From Pseudomaricurvus alkylphenolicus (GTDB lineage Bacteria; Pseudomonadota; Gammaproteobacteria; Pseudomonadales; Cellvibrionaceae), in contig NZ_JAAQPI010000002.1 of the NCBI RefSeq assembly GCF_011683955.1, positions 262,157-326,156 on the forward strand: DNA of 64,000 nt, written 5' to 3'. The position numbers and the translations under genes are program-made. Each line of letters begins with the position of its first letter. Within the stretch, counting starts at the first letter, position 1. Under the pieces are notes generated by a model, which did not search any database, was not told where the DNA came from, and saw only the letters and a list, made by a program, of their open reading frames with translations. This document shows positions 54,111 through 63,446 of this stretch, piece after piece.

Positions 54111-54200
54111 ATGGCTATTATTGCACTGACCTTCACCACCAGCCTTTCTCTGCTGGGTCTGATCGCCGCCGACGACCTGCGTCCGCTGCTGAAGAAGTGA
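54111..54200 (+). CDS. Tandem hydrophobic micropeptide, copy 3
   Basis: 29 residues, opening MAIIALTFTTSLSLLG, with LIAADDL retained but a different tail, RPLLKK, more basic than the other two. AAGGA lies 8 bases before the ATG. Last of the array, 45 bases after copy 2, and followed 23 bases later by a 12-bp perfect hairpin. The diverged C-terminus suggests the copies are not fully redundant. Function unknown. Confidence 0.8.
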   Translation: MAIIALTFTTSLSLLGLIAADDLRPLLKK

Positions 54201-54223
54201 TCCGCCTGATGCTGCTTAGCAAA

Positions 54224-54257
54224 TCCTGAAGGCCTGCCCCTTAAAAGGCCTTCAGGA
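54224..54257. terminator. 12-bp perfect hairpin after the micropeptide array
   Basis: TCCTGAAGGCCT, 10-base loop, AGGCCTTCAGGA. It is followed by AATTAATTCC rather than a clean T-tract, so it is probably the array's terminator or 3' stabiliser; it could also serve mscS read from the right (TTTGC follows on that side). Confidence 0.65.
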
Positions 54258-54378
54258 AATTAATTCCTCCCTCTCCCAACCTCTTTACTACTCTCCCCAC
54301 AAATCTAAACTTCTCGCACTTGCTCCCTGTCCGGGTAAGCTCTCAATAGTGATTTTTTGCCCCTGCCGATTGTGCCCT

Positions 54379-55188
54379 TTATGCCTGTTTTTCGATGTGA
54401 ACATCCATTTGCGGGAATGGTATTTCAATACCCAGCTCATCGAAGCGAATCTTGATCTTTTCATTAAGATCAAAGAAAACACCCCAATAATCCGGCGTAT
54501 TTACCCAGGGACGCAGCACAAAGTTAACGGAAGAATCCGCCAGCTCGGACACCGCGATGGTCGCAGCGGGATCCTTGAGTATGCGCTCGTCCGCCTCCAC
54601 CAGCTCCTGAAGGGTTTTCTTAACCAGCGCCAAATCAGCGCTGTAGCCCACACCCACGACCATATCCACACGGCGGGTTGGCAACGCAGAATAGTTGACA
54701 ATATTGCCACCCATCACAGCATTGTTGGCTATAACGATGAGCTTGTTGTCACCGGTGGTCAAAATGGTGGAGAAAATGGAGATCTCCTTTACAACTCCTG
54801 ATGCCCCACCGGCCTCAATAAAGTCACCCGCTTTGAAAGGACGGAATAGGATCAACAGCACACCGGCAGCAAAATTGGCCAGAGAGCCTTGCAGCGCAAA
54901 ACCAATTGCCAAGCCTGCAGCACCAATGACGGCCACAAAAGAGGCGGTTTGAACACCCAACTGCCCCATCGCTGCAATAATCACCATGGTAAGCAGCGCG
55001 TAATAACTGATATTGCGTGTAAAACGGGCTACCGTGGCATCAACATTTTTGGCCGACATGGTCTTTTCCATGGTATCGGCGATTAAATTCGCCAACCACT
55101 TACCAACGATGTAGACCACCACCGCAAGGGCGATTTTGATGGCGTATGACGTCACCAGATCCATGATTCCATCGACATTGGTATCCAT
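54379..55188 (-). CDS. mscS: Small-conductance mechanosensitive channel MscS
   Basis: 269 residues. Three membrane helices (about 15-40, 58-80, 85-115). The pore helix carries the Gly/Ala pattern AVIGAAGLAIGFALQGSLANFAAG. The cytoplasmic beta/alpha-beta vestibule (about 120-265) follows. It releases solutes under hypo-osmotic shock. AGGAGATATT precedes the ATG. It converges with the micropeptide array. Confidence 0.95.
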   Translation of the reverse strand: MDTNVDGIMDLVTSYAIKIALAVVVYIVGKWLANLIADTMEKTMSAKNVDATVARFTRNISYYALLTMVIIAAMGQLGVQTASFVAVIGAAGLAIGFALQGSLANFAAGVLLILFRPFKAGDFIEAGGASGVVKEISIFSTILTTGDNKLIVIANNAVMGGNIVNYSALPTRRVDMVVGVGYSADLALVKKTLQELVEADERILKDPAATIAVSELADSSVNFVLRPWVNTPDYWGVFFDLNEKIKIRFDELGIEIPFPQMDVHIEKQA

Positions 55189-55349
55189 AATATCTCCTAG
55201 GAAAGGTTTATTTTTTCGAAAGAAATTGTTTAAAAATCAAACAAGAAGGAATAAAGCGCCGCGAAACGCCGTGATTTCGTAATTACTGTATAGCATAGAT
55301 GGAAGACAGGACTGAAAAAATATCGTCCTGTAAAGGAATCGTAAAAAAC

Positions 55350-55940
55350 TCAGGGACGCCGCTTTTGGTGTCGCTCCAGGTTTTCGTGGCGTTTGCGCTC
55401 ACTCTTGCGCAGCAGCACGTAGGTGGCTCCCGTAGAACCGTGCTGTTTCTGGGCAGAGTGGAAAGCCAGAACCGCATCCAGTTGAGGCAGCCAGTGAGCG
55501 ATGCAACTCTTCATCAATGCGGGTTGTTGCCGCCCCTCACCCTTGCCATGGGTGATCAGGGCGCAGCGGATATCGTATTCCAGACAATCGCGAATAAAGG
55601 TAAACACAGCGGTGCGCGCCTGTTCAACGCTGTGACGGTGCAGATCGAGTCGAGCGTCGATATGGTATTTACCCAGCCGCAGATTGCGAAACACACCGTG
55701 CTGGACACCGGGCCTCTGGAAGGACAACAGGGCATGAGGGTCTACAGCGTCAATAAACTCGCCGGAGAGCTCGTTGAAATTGGATTCCGGCTCCTCGGTT
55801 GCCGACTCGCGACGAGCCCGAATGGCGCTCTCAGACTCCTTGGATGACTTCAGCCCAACCCGGGCCTTGTGCTTGAGAGGCTTAACATCGCCCATGGCCT
55901 GGCGAAAATCATCAAAGTCGGAAGACTGCTCGTCGGACAT
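55350..55940 (-). CDS. Smr domain protein (SmrA-like)
   Basis: 196 residues. An N-terminal charged region precedes the Smr domain (about 105-185) with DARLDLHRHSVEQARTAVFTFI and the catalytic-type ALITHGKGEGRQQPALM and the HGSTGATYVLLRK end. Smr domains act as nucleases on DNA or collided-ribosome mRNA; the stand-alone SmrA type has been called a DNA endonuclease. Start at 55940 (MSDEQSSDFDD) with AGGG close upstream; the longer frame from 55991 is unlikely. Confidence 0.88.
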   Translation of the reverse strand: MSDEQSSDFDDFRQAMGDVKPLKHKARVGLKSSKESESAIRARRESATEEPESNFNELSGEFIDAVDPHALLSFQRPGVQHGVFRNLRLGKYHIDARLDLHRHSVEQARTAVFTFIRDCLEYDIRCALITHGKGEGRQQPALMKSCIAHWLPQLDAVLAFHSAQKQHGSTGATYVLLRKSERKRHENLERHQKRRP

Positions 55941-56098
55941 GCTGCCCTGATTCCTGAAGTACTGCGGTAAACGGCCAATTATAACCTGCATCTGCCCAGA
56001 GTCTGAATGTCTCTCTGCAGTTGTATTCGTTTCTGACTGAAGTTTGTATCCAGGTCATCTCACGAGCTATAGTGAACAGTAACTGCAGAGGAGTGAGT

Positions 56099-56722
56099 AT
56101 GTCCGCACAGGCCCTTGATCGCCGCAATATCAGTCCCCAGACACTGGAAAAATTGCGAGCGACGGTTATTCAGTTGTTCTCCCAGGGACTGTTCCACAAG
56201 GTGGGCATCCGTGATATCGCCAAACAGGCGGAAGTCGGCCCCCAAACCATCTACAAGTACTTTGGCAATAAAGACGAACTGATTTTTGCCTGTATCAAAC
56301 CCGATCTTGAGGCGTTAACCGAAGAGCTGCAAAGGGCGGTGGAGGACGCCGGCACGCAGGCGCTGGACCAGTTTCGAGCTTTTCTGTTTGCTTTTGTCGG
56401 TTATTACCTGCGCAACCGACGGATTGCAGAGATCGTATACTTCACCATCCCTGCCCGGCAGTGGGTTGCCAACCCGGAATTTACCCAGGATGGAATGATG
56501 AATCTGTTGGAACAGGTACTGGAGCTCGGGCAGAGCCAGGGCAGCGTGCGCGCAGACGCCTCCGCGAAAGAGCTGGTTGACCTGATGGCGGGGGCATTCA
56601 GTCGTTATATCATGCGCAAGTTGACGGAATTACAGATGCAAGACGCCGATCAGGAGTGTGAGCATCTGCTGCGTCTTGCATTACCGTTGGTGCAACAGAG
56701 CCCAGTTAAGACCGGGACTTAA
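56099..56722 (+). CDS. TetR-family transcriptional regulator
   Basis: 207 residues. N-terminal helix-turn-helix about 15-62 with GIRDIAKQAEVGPQTIYKYFGNKDELIFACI. The C-terminal helical ligand domain (about 70-200) is generic. GAGGAG precedes the ATG at 56099. It converges with the thioesterase gene, 6 bases apart. Fatty-acid or CoA-related control is possible from neighbours (thioesterase, acs), not shown. Confidence 0.9.
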   Translation: MSAQALDRRNISPQTLEKLRATVIQLFSQGLFHKVGIRDIAKQAEVGPQTIYKYFGNKDELIFACIKPDLEALTEELQRAVEDAGTQALDQFRAFLFAFVGYYLRNRRIAEIVYFTIPARQWVANPEFTQDGMMNLLEQVLELGQSQGSVRADASAKELVDLMAGAFSRYIMRKLTELQMQDADQECEHLLRLALPLVQQSPVKTGT

Positions 56723-56728
56723 TTGAGT

Positions 56729-57199
56729 TCAGTCTATCGCCATCACGGCTGATCCGTAGATGTCCTTGAACTCCGCCGGCATGCGCTTCGGTCGACCGCT
56801 GCTGATTTCGATACAGACCAGCTGCCAGCGCGCCCTGAGAACCGTCACACCATCACAGGCACGGATTACCTGAAAACGCCGTTCCATGGACAAGCGGCCA
56901 TCATTGGCGGTGAGCCAGGTCCCCACCAGCAACGCCTGATCCAGGTAAGCGGACTGAATATAGTCGTATTCTCCGTGGCGAATGGCCATGGCGCGATCCA
57001 GTCGCTGATAATCGTCCAAACCCAAACCCAGCTGTTGGGAATGGGCCCAGCCGGCATCCTGGCACCAGCTGACAAACACGGCGTTGTTAACATGCTGCAA
57101 GCCGTCAATATGGTCTGGGCCCACGCGGACTTCGTGGAGATAAGGAGAGGGATGGTCCCAAGAGGCGGGACGGCTACTGAAGGACTCGTGGTGACTCAT
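56729..57199 (-). CDS. Acyl-CoA thioesterase, 4HBT family
   Basis: 156 residues, single hot-dog domain. The segment RVGPDHIDGLQHVNNAVFVSWCQDAGWAH (about 25-53) carries the Asp-His-Asn pattern of YbgC/4-hydroxybenzoyl-CoA thioesterases (Asp to His replacement in a HID-type motif). It hydrolyses an acyl-CoA of unknown chain. Ribosome-binding site weak. It lies downstream of nothing co-directional within 130 bases except acs. Confidence 0.85.
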   Translation of the reverse strand: MSHHESFSSRPASWDHPSPYLHEVRVGPDHIDGLQHVNNAVFVSWCQDAGWAHSQQLGLGLDDYQRLDRAMAIRHGEYDYIQSAYLDQALLVGTWLTANDGRLSMERRFQVIRACDGVTVLRARWQLVCIEISSGRPKRMPAEFKDIYGSAVMAID

Positions 57200-57330
57200 G
57201 GAGTTGGCAAAACGTCATATCGGGGTAAACGCGTATTTTGCCAGCTTTAACAATGATAAACCACGCACAAAGAAAGGAACAAGAAAGAGACGGGACCAGG
57301 GTGGGCCCCACCTCTCAGCGCTCGCTGGAA

Positions 57331-59268
57331 TTAGCGATTCAGACGATTGTCGATCAGCTGATCCACTACTGAAGGATCCGCAAGGGTGGAGGTATCTCCC
57401 AGGTTCTCCAGCTCATTGGCGGCAACTTTCCGCAGAATCCGGCGCATGATCTTGCCGGAACGGGTTTTCGGCAGGCCCGGCGCCCACTGAATCCAGTCCG
57501 GTTTGGCAATGGGGCCGATTTCCTGAACACACAGGTTAATCAGCTCTTTCTTCAGCTCATCAGTGCCTTCAACACCCACCATGGGTGTCACGTAGCAATA
57601 GATACCCTGGCCCTTAATGTCATGAGGTGCACCCACGACAGCGGCTTCAGAAATCTGAGGATGCAGGACCAGCGCACTTTCGATTTCCGCAGTACCCATA
57701 CGATGGCCGGAGACATTCAACACATCATCGACACGGCCGGTGATCCAGTAAAAGCCATCTTCATCACGGCGGGCGCCGTCACCGGTAAAGTAATAACCGG
57801 GGTAAGTGCTGTAATAAGTATCCACACAGCGCTGGTGATCCCCGAACACGCTGCGGATTTGGCTGGGCCAAGAGGCTTTGATAGCCAGGCTGCCTTCACA
57901 GGGCCCTTCGATTTCTTTGCCTTCGGCATCCAGAATGACCGGTTGCACACCGAAGAAAGGCAAGGTTGCAGAACCTGGCTTAAGATCGGTGGCCCCCGGC
58001 AGCGGAGTTAACATGTGCGCGCCGGTTTCGGTCTGCCACCAGGTGTCAACGATGGGGCAGCGGGTTTCGCCAACGACATTGTGATACCACTCCCAGGCTT
58101 CCGGGTTGATTGGCTCGCCCACAGTACCCAATAGACGCAACGAGGAGCGGGAGGTCTGGGTCACTAACTCATCACCGGCGCCCATCAATGCGCGAATGGC
58201 GGTAGGTGCGGTGTAGAAGATGTTAACTTGGTGTTTATCCACTACCTGCCAGAAGCGCGAAGCGTCGGGGTATGTGGGCACACCTTCAAACATGAGCGTA
58301 ATGGCGCCATTGGCCAGAGGACCATAGACGATATAGCTGTGGCCGGTAACCCAACCCACATCCGCGGTGCACCAGTAAACGTCACCTTCGTGGTAGTCAA
58401 AGGTGTATTTGTGAGTCATTGCGGACTGCAGCAGATAGCCGGCTGTGGTGTGCAAAACACCCTTGGGCTTGCCGGTGGAGCCAGAGGTGTAGAGGATAAA
58501 CAGGGGGTCTTCCGCTGCCATGGCTTCAGGTTCACATACGGCCGAAGCATTGGCGGTTGCCTCGCCATACCAGATGTCGCGTCCTTCAGTCCATGCAACG
58601 TCATTGCCGGTCCGCTGGACCACTACGCAGGTGTGAACATCCGGGCAGCCTTCAAGGGCTTTGTCCGCATTGACCTTGAGCGGGACGGAACGGCCACCGC
58701 GAACACCTTCGTCGGCGGTGATCACTACCTGGCAATCGGAGTCGAGAATACGGCCCTGCAGAGCGTCGGGAGAGAAGCCGCCAAACACCACCGAATGCAC
58801 TGCGCCGATGCGGGCACAAGCCAGCATGGCGTAAGCCGCCTCGACAATCATGGGCATGTAGATGCAAACGCGATCACCCTTTTTAACGCCACGTTCTTTC
58901 AGTACATTGGCCAGCTTGCACACCTCGTCGTGCAGCTGTTGGTAGGTAATCTTTTTGTCGTCGGTGGGCTCGTCGCCCTCCCAGATGATGGCAGTCTGGT
59001 CCGCGCGGCTGCTCAGGTGGCGATCGATACAGTTAACGCTGACATTGAGCTCACCGCCATCAAACCAGTTAGCCGTACCCTGGTGAAAATCGAACTCCTG
59101 AACCTTGCCGAACGGCTTGCTCCAAGTCAGGAATTCGTTGGCCTGTTCGGCCCAGAACTGGTCCGGGTTTTCCACCGATTGGCGGTACATGGCATCGTAC
59201 TTTTGTTTGTCGATCCAGGCGTTGCTGGCAACCTCTGTGGGTACCGGGTAGACGTGAACTTCGGACAT
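57331..59268 (-). CDS. acs: Acetyl-CoA synthetase
   Basis: 645 residues, the usual length. AMP-binding motif [16 protein letters not shown] near residue 263, acetate-pocket and adenylation blocks [10 protein letters not shown] near 411 and [31 protein letters not shown] near 495, and the regulatory acetylation Lys in TRSGKIMRR near 608. It activates acetate in two steps through acetyl-AMP. GGGAG precedes the ATG. A sigma-54-like element and a 6-bp inverted repeat lie upstream. Confidence 0.97.
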   Translation of the reverse strand: MSEVHVYPVPTEVASNAWIDKQKYDAMYRQSVENPDQFWAEQANEFLTWSKPFGKVQEFDFHQGTANWFDGGELNVSVNCIDRHLSSRADQTAIIWEGDEPTDDKKITYQQLHDEVCKLANVLKERGVKKGDRVCIYMPMIVEAAYAMLACARIGAVHSVVFGGFSPDALQGRILDSDCQVVITADEGVRGGRSVPLKVNADKALEGCPDVHTCVVVQRTGNDVAWTEGRDIWYGEATANASAVCEPEAMAAEDPLFILYTSGSTGKPKGVLHTTAGYLLQSAMTHKYTFDYHEGDVYWCTADVGWVTGHSYIVYGPLANGAITLMFEGVPTYPDASRFWQVVDKHQVNIFYTAPTAIRALMGAGDELVTQTSRSSLRLLGTVGEPINPEAWEWYHNVVGETRCPIVDTWWQTETGAHMLTPLPGATDLKPGSATLPFFGVQPVILDAEGKEIEGPCEGSLAIKASWPSQIRSVFGDHQRCVDTYYSTYPGYYFTGDGARRDEDGFYWITGRVDDVLNVSGHRMGTAEIESALVLHPQISEAAVVGAPHDIKGQGIYCYVTPMVGVEGTDELKKELINLCVQEIGPIAKPDWIQWAPGLPKTRSGKIMRRILRKVAANELENLGDTSTLADPSVVDQLIDNRLNR

Positions 59269-59319
59269 GTTGACTCCCTAATAATGTGAAAATTCTTTTA
59301 GTTGAATCCATCATAGACC

Positions 59320-59335
59320 AGCAAAAGTTAATCCT
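59320..59335 (-). promoter_or_regulatory. Possible sigma-54 promoter of acs
   Basis: Minus-strand AGGATTAACTTTTGCT has the GG-N10-GC skeleton and the TTGC of the -12 element; the -24 element is poor (GGAT in place of GGCA). It is about 52 bases before acs. Weak match. Confidence 0.25.
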
Positions 59336-59378
59336 GAACCCCCACTTTAGTAGGAAGCGAGAACTCATTTTTTTCACA

Positions 59379-59394
59379 TTAGACTTTAGTCTAA
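59379..59394. promoter_or_regulatory. Inverted repeat between panC and acs
   Basis: TTAGAC-TTTA-GTCTAA, perfect 6-bp arms, just after the panC stop and 111 bases before acs. A/T-rich. Could be an operator for acs or a weak panC 3' hairpin (A-tract, not T-tract, follows on the panC strand). Confidence 0.35.
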
Positions 59395-59398
59395 GAAT

Positions 59399-60250
59399 TT
59401 AGCTTAGGGAGAGAGAAACATTGTCTATCAGACGCGCGGCACTGGTATACATGGCGCCCAGCACGGTAATTTCCGTGTCGTCCACAGCGGCGGGGTCCAG
59501 GGTTTTGCTGTCTGAAATGGTGAAGTAATCCACCCGAAAACCGGCCTCCTCGATCTGCTGTTTGGCCTCGGCCTCCAGCACCTCAAAATCCTTGCGGCCG
59601 CCTTTGATTTCTTCTGCCACCCAGTTGAGGCTTTGGTTCAGCTGATTCACCCGCGGACGCTCTTCTTCGGTGATATAACCATTGCGGGAACTCATCGCCA
59701 GGCCGTCGGTTTCCCGGTGAATCTCACCCGCGGTAATTTGAACAGGCATACACAGGTCTTCTGCCATCCGTCGGATCACAGCCAGCTGCTGGTAGTCCTT
59801 TAGGCCGAATACGGCTTCATCCGGTTGCACGATGTTAAACAGTTTGGTGACAACGGTGGTTACCCCTTCGAAGTGTCCCGGACGGCTGGCACCACAGAGC
59901 ACATCCGTCATGGTCGGGCAGATCACCCGCGTCTGAGTATCCATGCCATTGGGGTACATCTCGCGGTCATCGGGATGGAACAGGTAATCACAATTGGCGT
60001 CGCGCAGGCGCTGGCAATCGGTCTGAAAGGTGCGGGGATACTTATCCCAATCTTCATTCAGACCAAACTGGAGTCCATTGACAAAGATCGAACAGACCAC
60101 AATGTCGTTGGTCTGCTGGGCTTTTTTGACCAGCTCGATGTGAGCGTCATGAAGATTGCCCATGGTCGGAACAAAACCAATGCGTTTGCCGGCCAGGCGC
60201 TCCTGTTTGAGGGCATCACGCAGTGAGGCAATATGATGGAATATTTGCAT
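59399..60250 (-). CDS. panC: Pantothenate synthetase
   Basis: 283 residues. ATP-binding [14 protein letters not shown] near residue 29 (HxGH-type as HDAH), [21 protein letters not shown] near 59, FGLKDYQQL near 153 and the KMSKS-like SSRNGYI near 188. It joins pantoate and beta-alanine for CoA synthesis. The VNGLQFG motif has Gly where most members have Pro. The ATG at 60250 gives the standard N-terminus. panB is not adjacent in the window. Confidence 0.95.
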   Translation of the reverse strand: MQIFHHIASLRDALKQERLAGKRIGFVPTMGNLHDAHIELVKKAQQTNDIVVCSIFVNGLQFGLNEDWDKYPRTFQTDCQRLRDANCDYLFHPDDREMYPNGMDTQTRVICPTMTDVLCGASRPGHFEGVTTVVTKLFNIVQPDEAVFGLKDYQQLAVIRRMAEDLCMPVQITAGEIHRETDGLAMSSRNGYITEEERPRVNQLNQSLNWVAEEIKGGRKDFEVLEAEAKQQIEEAGFRVDYFTISDSKTLDPAAVDDTEITVLGAMYTSAARLIDNVSLSLS

Positions 60251-60335
60251 ACTGTTTGTCTCTCGAAGAACCATTGATTACCGTCTGCGCGGCTTGGATT
60301 GGATGGATCGCTCTAATTCAGTATTGATCTGTTAC

Positions 60336-61817
60336 TCAGAAATCGTCCGCCTGATTGAAATATTCGGGAGCAAGATTTTCGAAGCGTGTGAACTTGCCGA
60401 CAAAGGCCGCTTTACTGGTACCCACCTCACCGTTACGCTGTTTACCCACAATCAGCTCGGCGATGCCCTTGTCCGGGCTGTCTTCGTTGTAATATTCGTC
60501 GCGATAGATAAACAGAATGACATCGGCATCCTGCTCGATGGCTCCCGATTCCCGCAGGTCGGAGTTCATCGGGCGCTTGTTGGGTCGTTGCTCAACACCC
60601 CGATTCAACTGTGATAAGGCGATCACCGGGCAGCTGTATTCCTTCGCCAGAGCCTTGAGCGAGCGCGAAATTTCTGAAATTTCCTGGGTCCGGCCTTCGC
60701 TGCGGCCAGCCACCTGCATCAGCTGCAGGTAATCCAGCATTATCACCCCGGGGCGGCTGTTCTCCTCCAGCTCCTCCAGTGGCATCTGCGGGTGCTTTTG
60801 TTGCAGCTCGATCTGATAGCTGCGCGTGACCCGTTTGACACGCGCTCTCACTTCCTGAGGCGTCAGCCCCGGCGTGTCGTCAATAAACAGCGGCTTGTCC
60901 TTCATTTTGGCCACCGCAGCCGAAAGCTTCGGCCAATCTTCTTCTGTCAGCGAGCCGTCGCGTAATTTACCCGCATCGATTCGACCAATGGATGACAACA
61001 TCCGCATCACCAGAGAGTCCGCCGGCATTTCCATGCTGAATACCAGGGAAGGCTTGTTTTGGGTCATCAGCGCCGCTTCGACGAAATTCAGGGCCAACGC
61101 GGTCTTCCCCATCGAGGGCCGCGCAGCCAGAATAATCATCTCGCCAGGCTGCCAGCCGGAGGTACGCTGATCGAGATCCGTCAGTCCAGTGGATAATCCG
61201 GTGATTTCAGAATCGGAGCGAAAGCGGGCATCGATTTTTTCCACCGATACCTTGAGCAGGGTATTTACGTCGAGAAAGCCGCCCTCCTTGGGGCGATCCT
61301 CGGCAATCTCGGCAACCTTTTTCTCCGCCATTTGCAGCAGATCGTCAGAGTCGAGGCCCGCAGGATTGAGGCTGGAACGACTGATCTCGTTGGCCGCATT
61401 GATGAGCTGCCGCAGGGTGGCCCGTTCGCGAACGATACGTCCATAGGCGGCAATATTGGCGGCACTGGGTGTGTGAGTCGCCATCTCTGACAGATAAGCC
61501 AGACCACCGACACGCTCTAACAAGTCGTGTCGATTGAGCTCTTCGGAAAGAGTAATCACATCAAGAGGCTGACCTGCATCACTGAGCTTGGCCATCATCT
61601 GGTAGATCAGGCGGTGACTTTCCCGGTAGAAGTCCTCCTCGCCCATGACTTCGGCCACGGCATCGAAGCGCTGGTTGTCCAGCATCAGACCGCCCAACAC
61701 CGCCTGTTCGGCCTCAATCGAGTGAGGCATAGGGTCTTCTACCTGATCCACGGGGCCGGCGCCGTCTGGGAAAAAGTCCGGTTCGTAGTCAGACTCGTAG
61801 GCAGGTGAATCAGTCAT
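60336..61817 (-). CDS. dnaB: Replicative DNA helicase DnaB
   Basis: 493 residues, somewhat longer N-terminus than E. coli. N-terminal domain about 30-130 (PHSIEAEQAVLGGLMLD), linker, then RecA-like ATPase about 205-480 with Walker A AARPSMGKTALALNFVEA near 230 and Walker B VIMLDYLQLM near 345. No intein is seen. It unwinds DNA at the fork. It follows rplI after a structured 238-base gap. Confidence 0.97.
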   Translation of the reverse strand: MTDSPAYESDYEPDFFPDGAGPVDQVEDPMPHSIEAEQAVLGGLMLDNQRFDAVAEVMGEEDFYRESHRLIYQMMAKLSDAGQPLDVITLSEELNRHDLLERVGGLAYLSEMATHTPSAANIAAYGRIVRERATLRQLINAANEISRSSLNPAGLDSDDLLQMAEKKVAEIAEDRPKEGGFLDVNTLLKVSVEKIDARFRSDSEITGLSTGLTDLDQRTSGWQPGEMIILAARPSMGKTALALNFVEAALMTQNKPSLVFSMEMPADSLVMRMLSSIGRIDAGKLRDGSLTEEDWPKLSAAVAKMKDKPLFIDDTPGLTPQEVRARVKRVTRSYQIELQQKHPQMPLEELEENSRPGVIMLDYLQLMQVAGRSEGRTQEISEISRSLKALAKEYSCPVIALSQLNRGVEQRPNKRPMNSDLRESGAIEQDADVILFIYRDEYYNEDSPDKGIAELIVGKQRNGEVGTSKAAFVGKFTRFENLAPEYFNQADDF

Positions 61818-61905
61818 AGTGGAATGGGCCGTGTGTCAGTGGCAGAAAAACAAAGGGGGTAGTTTGCAACACCCGGGCACACAAGAGAAGTGCTTTATAC
61901 GCAAA

Positions 61906-61997
61906 CGGGGCACTACCCGTATTCCAGCGTTGATCGGCTGGATAGGATAGTGCCCCGCGCGCGTGATTTCTGCCGGAACTGGGGACAGCCCCGGCAG
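61906..61997. other. Two hairpins in the rplI-dnaB gap
   Basis: Outer stem CGGGGCACTA (61906-61915) with TAGTGCCCCG (61948-61957), perfect 10 bp, enclosing CCAGC/GCTGG (61924-61928, 61937-61941). Second stem CTGCCGG (61970-61976) with CCGGCAG (61991-61997). No T-tract. May separate ribosomal-protein and dnaB transcripts by processing or attenuation. Confidence 0.55.
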
Positions 61998-62055
61998 GGA
62001 ATCAATGCTTGTAGATCAGCGCATGGCTTTTCTGTAGCAGCTTGGCAGCAACTAC

Positions 62056-62502
62056 TTACTCAGCAACAACGATAACCTTAACTGCCTGAATGACTTCAGC
62101 GTGCAGCTGTACGTCAATCTCGTACTCGCCAACTTCACGCAGAGTTCCTGCAGGCAGCTTAACTTCAGACTTGCTGATCTCAACACCGCCCTGGGAGATG
62201 GCAGCGGCCAGGTCACGAGTACCCAGGGAGCCGAACAGCTTGCCTTCATCACCGGCGTTGGCAGTGATGGTCACTTCCAGCTCAGCCAGCTGAGCGGCGC
62301 GGGCTTCAGCAGAAGCCTTCTTCTCGGCAGCGGCAGCTTCCAGCTCGGCGCGGCGGGCTTCAAAGTCAGCCACATTAGCGGCGGTAGCGGGGATAGCCTT
62401 CCCCTGTGGGATCAGGAAGTTACGACCGAAACCGGCCTTAACAGTTACCTGGTCGCCGATGTTACCCAGCTTACCCACTTTTTCGAGCAGAATAACGTTC
62501 AT
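62056..62502 (-). CDS. rplI: 50S ribosomal protein L9
   Basis: 148 residues. N-terminal rRNA-binding domain [19 protein letters not shown] and the [11 protein letters not shown] motif, a long connecting helix rich in Ala/Glu (about 45-75), and the C-terminal domain with [20 protein letters not shown] precedes the ATG by 8 bases. Part of the rpsF-rpsR-membrane protein-rplI cluster. Confidence 0.98.
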   Translation of the reverse strand: MNVILLEKVGKLGNIGDQVTVKAGFGRNFLIPQGKAIPATAANVADFEARRAELEAAAAEKKASAEARAAQLAELEVTITANAGDEGKLFGSLGTRDLAAAISQGGVEISKSEVKLPAGTLREVGEYEIDVQLHAEVIQAVKVIVVAE

Positions 62503-62546
62503 TTCGTTAATCCTCTAAGTCAAATTGTAGTGTTCTGCGACAGCGC

Positions 62547-63434
62547 TTATTGGTCGCGATCATCGGTTTTGTCGATCTCCGATGTCGCCGGCGCCAGACG
62601 CGAACGAAAGTCTGTCCAAGTATCCAGTAACGCAAGCACAATAATCAGTGGGCCTGCGAACAGAAGTACCAAATAAAACAAGATCAGCCACTGTGCACCC
62701 ATACCCCTGGCCTTAACCAACCGATGGGCAATGGCTGCCCCGGTGACCATCAGCGGCAGAGCAAACAAGCTCGCCCAATGCTGATAGTCCAGCCCCTGGC
62801 GCCAGCAGTACAGGGTTGCCGCGAAGCAAACCAGCGCCGGCACGGGCCCCAACCGCACTTGGTGGAACTCCGTCTGTAACCCGCCCGGGTTGTAGAGCAT
62901 CGCCTGCCACCAGCGCGCCAGCAGCAGACTCAACAGGGCGTTTACCGCCATCACATAGCCAACCAGTCCCACCACAAATGTCTCGCTGGGCAGCGATAAC
63001 GGTGATGGTTCACCGGTCTGCTGGGCTTGCTCTTGCATCTGCTTGAGCATATCGCCCAGCGCTTCGGTAACATCCGCCACCGGGTCAGGGATAGAGCTGG
63101 CTAATACCAGGCTGCCAAGGCAACTCAGGGTGACCAGCCCCATCAGGCAGACTGACCAGTTGGAGCTGTTCCGCAGAACCAGCGCCATCACAAAGGTCAG
63201 CAACAAACCCAGCAGGGTTACCGAGGGCATCAAGGGCCCCATATCACTGAGCCAGAACGCGGCCAGTGCGGGTAACAGCGCCCACAGCAGGATCAGTGAT
63301 CCGTCCAATGGGCCGCGACGCAAGCTAACCAGCGCCGCTGTGGCCGGACTGATGAGTGGAAACCAGCTTCCAATCAGAGCAATCACAATGGCCTGTGCGC
63401 GGCCACGCATAATAAATTCTGCCAGAGCGCGCAC
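62547..63434 (-). CDS. DUF2232-like polytopic membrane protein
   Basis: 295 residues, about eight hydrophobic helices; a charged loop near residues 115-150 and a charged C-terminal tail (TSEIDKTDDRDQ). Genes of this type sit between rpsR and rplI in Pseudomonas and relatives. Function unknown. It starts 12 bases after rpsR, so it is co-transcribed with ribosomal protein genes. Confidence 0.8.
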   Translation of the reverse strand: MRALAEFIMRGRAQAIVIALIGSWFPLISPATAALVSLRRGPLDGSLILLWALLPALAAFWLSDMGPLMPSVTLLGLLLTFVMALVLRNSSNWSVCLMGLVTLSCLGSLVLASSIPDPVADVTEALGDMLKQMQEQAQQTGEPSPLSLPSETFVVGLVGYVMAVNALLSLLLARWWQAMLYNPGGLQTEFHQVRLGPVPALVCFAATLYCWRQGLDYQHWASLFALPLMVTGAAIAHRLVKARGMGAQWLILFYLVLLFAGPLIIVLALLDTWTDFRSRLAPATSEIDKTDDRDQ

Positions 63435-63446
63435 AATAATCTTGTC

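Noticed and set aside
53861-54200. Micropeptide array as type I toxins (Ldr/Ibs-like)
   Set aside because: Type I toxin mRNAs usually have weak or hidden ribosome-binding sites and an antisense RNA; here each copy has an open, strong site and no convergent promoter was evident. Not fully excluded.
57298-57312. GGTGGGCCCCACC near-palindrome after acs
   Set aside because: Almost no loop space and no T-tract; not supportable as a terminator.
58228-59289. 353-residue frame on + inside acs
   Set aside because: Antisense shadow of acs; same reasons.
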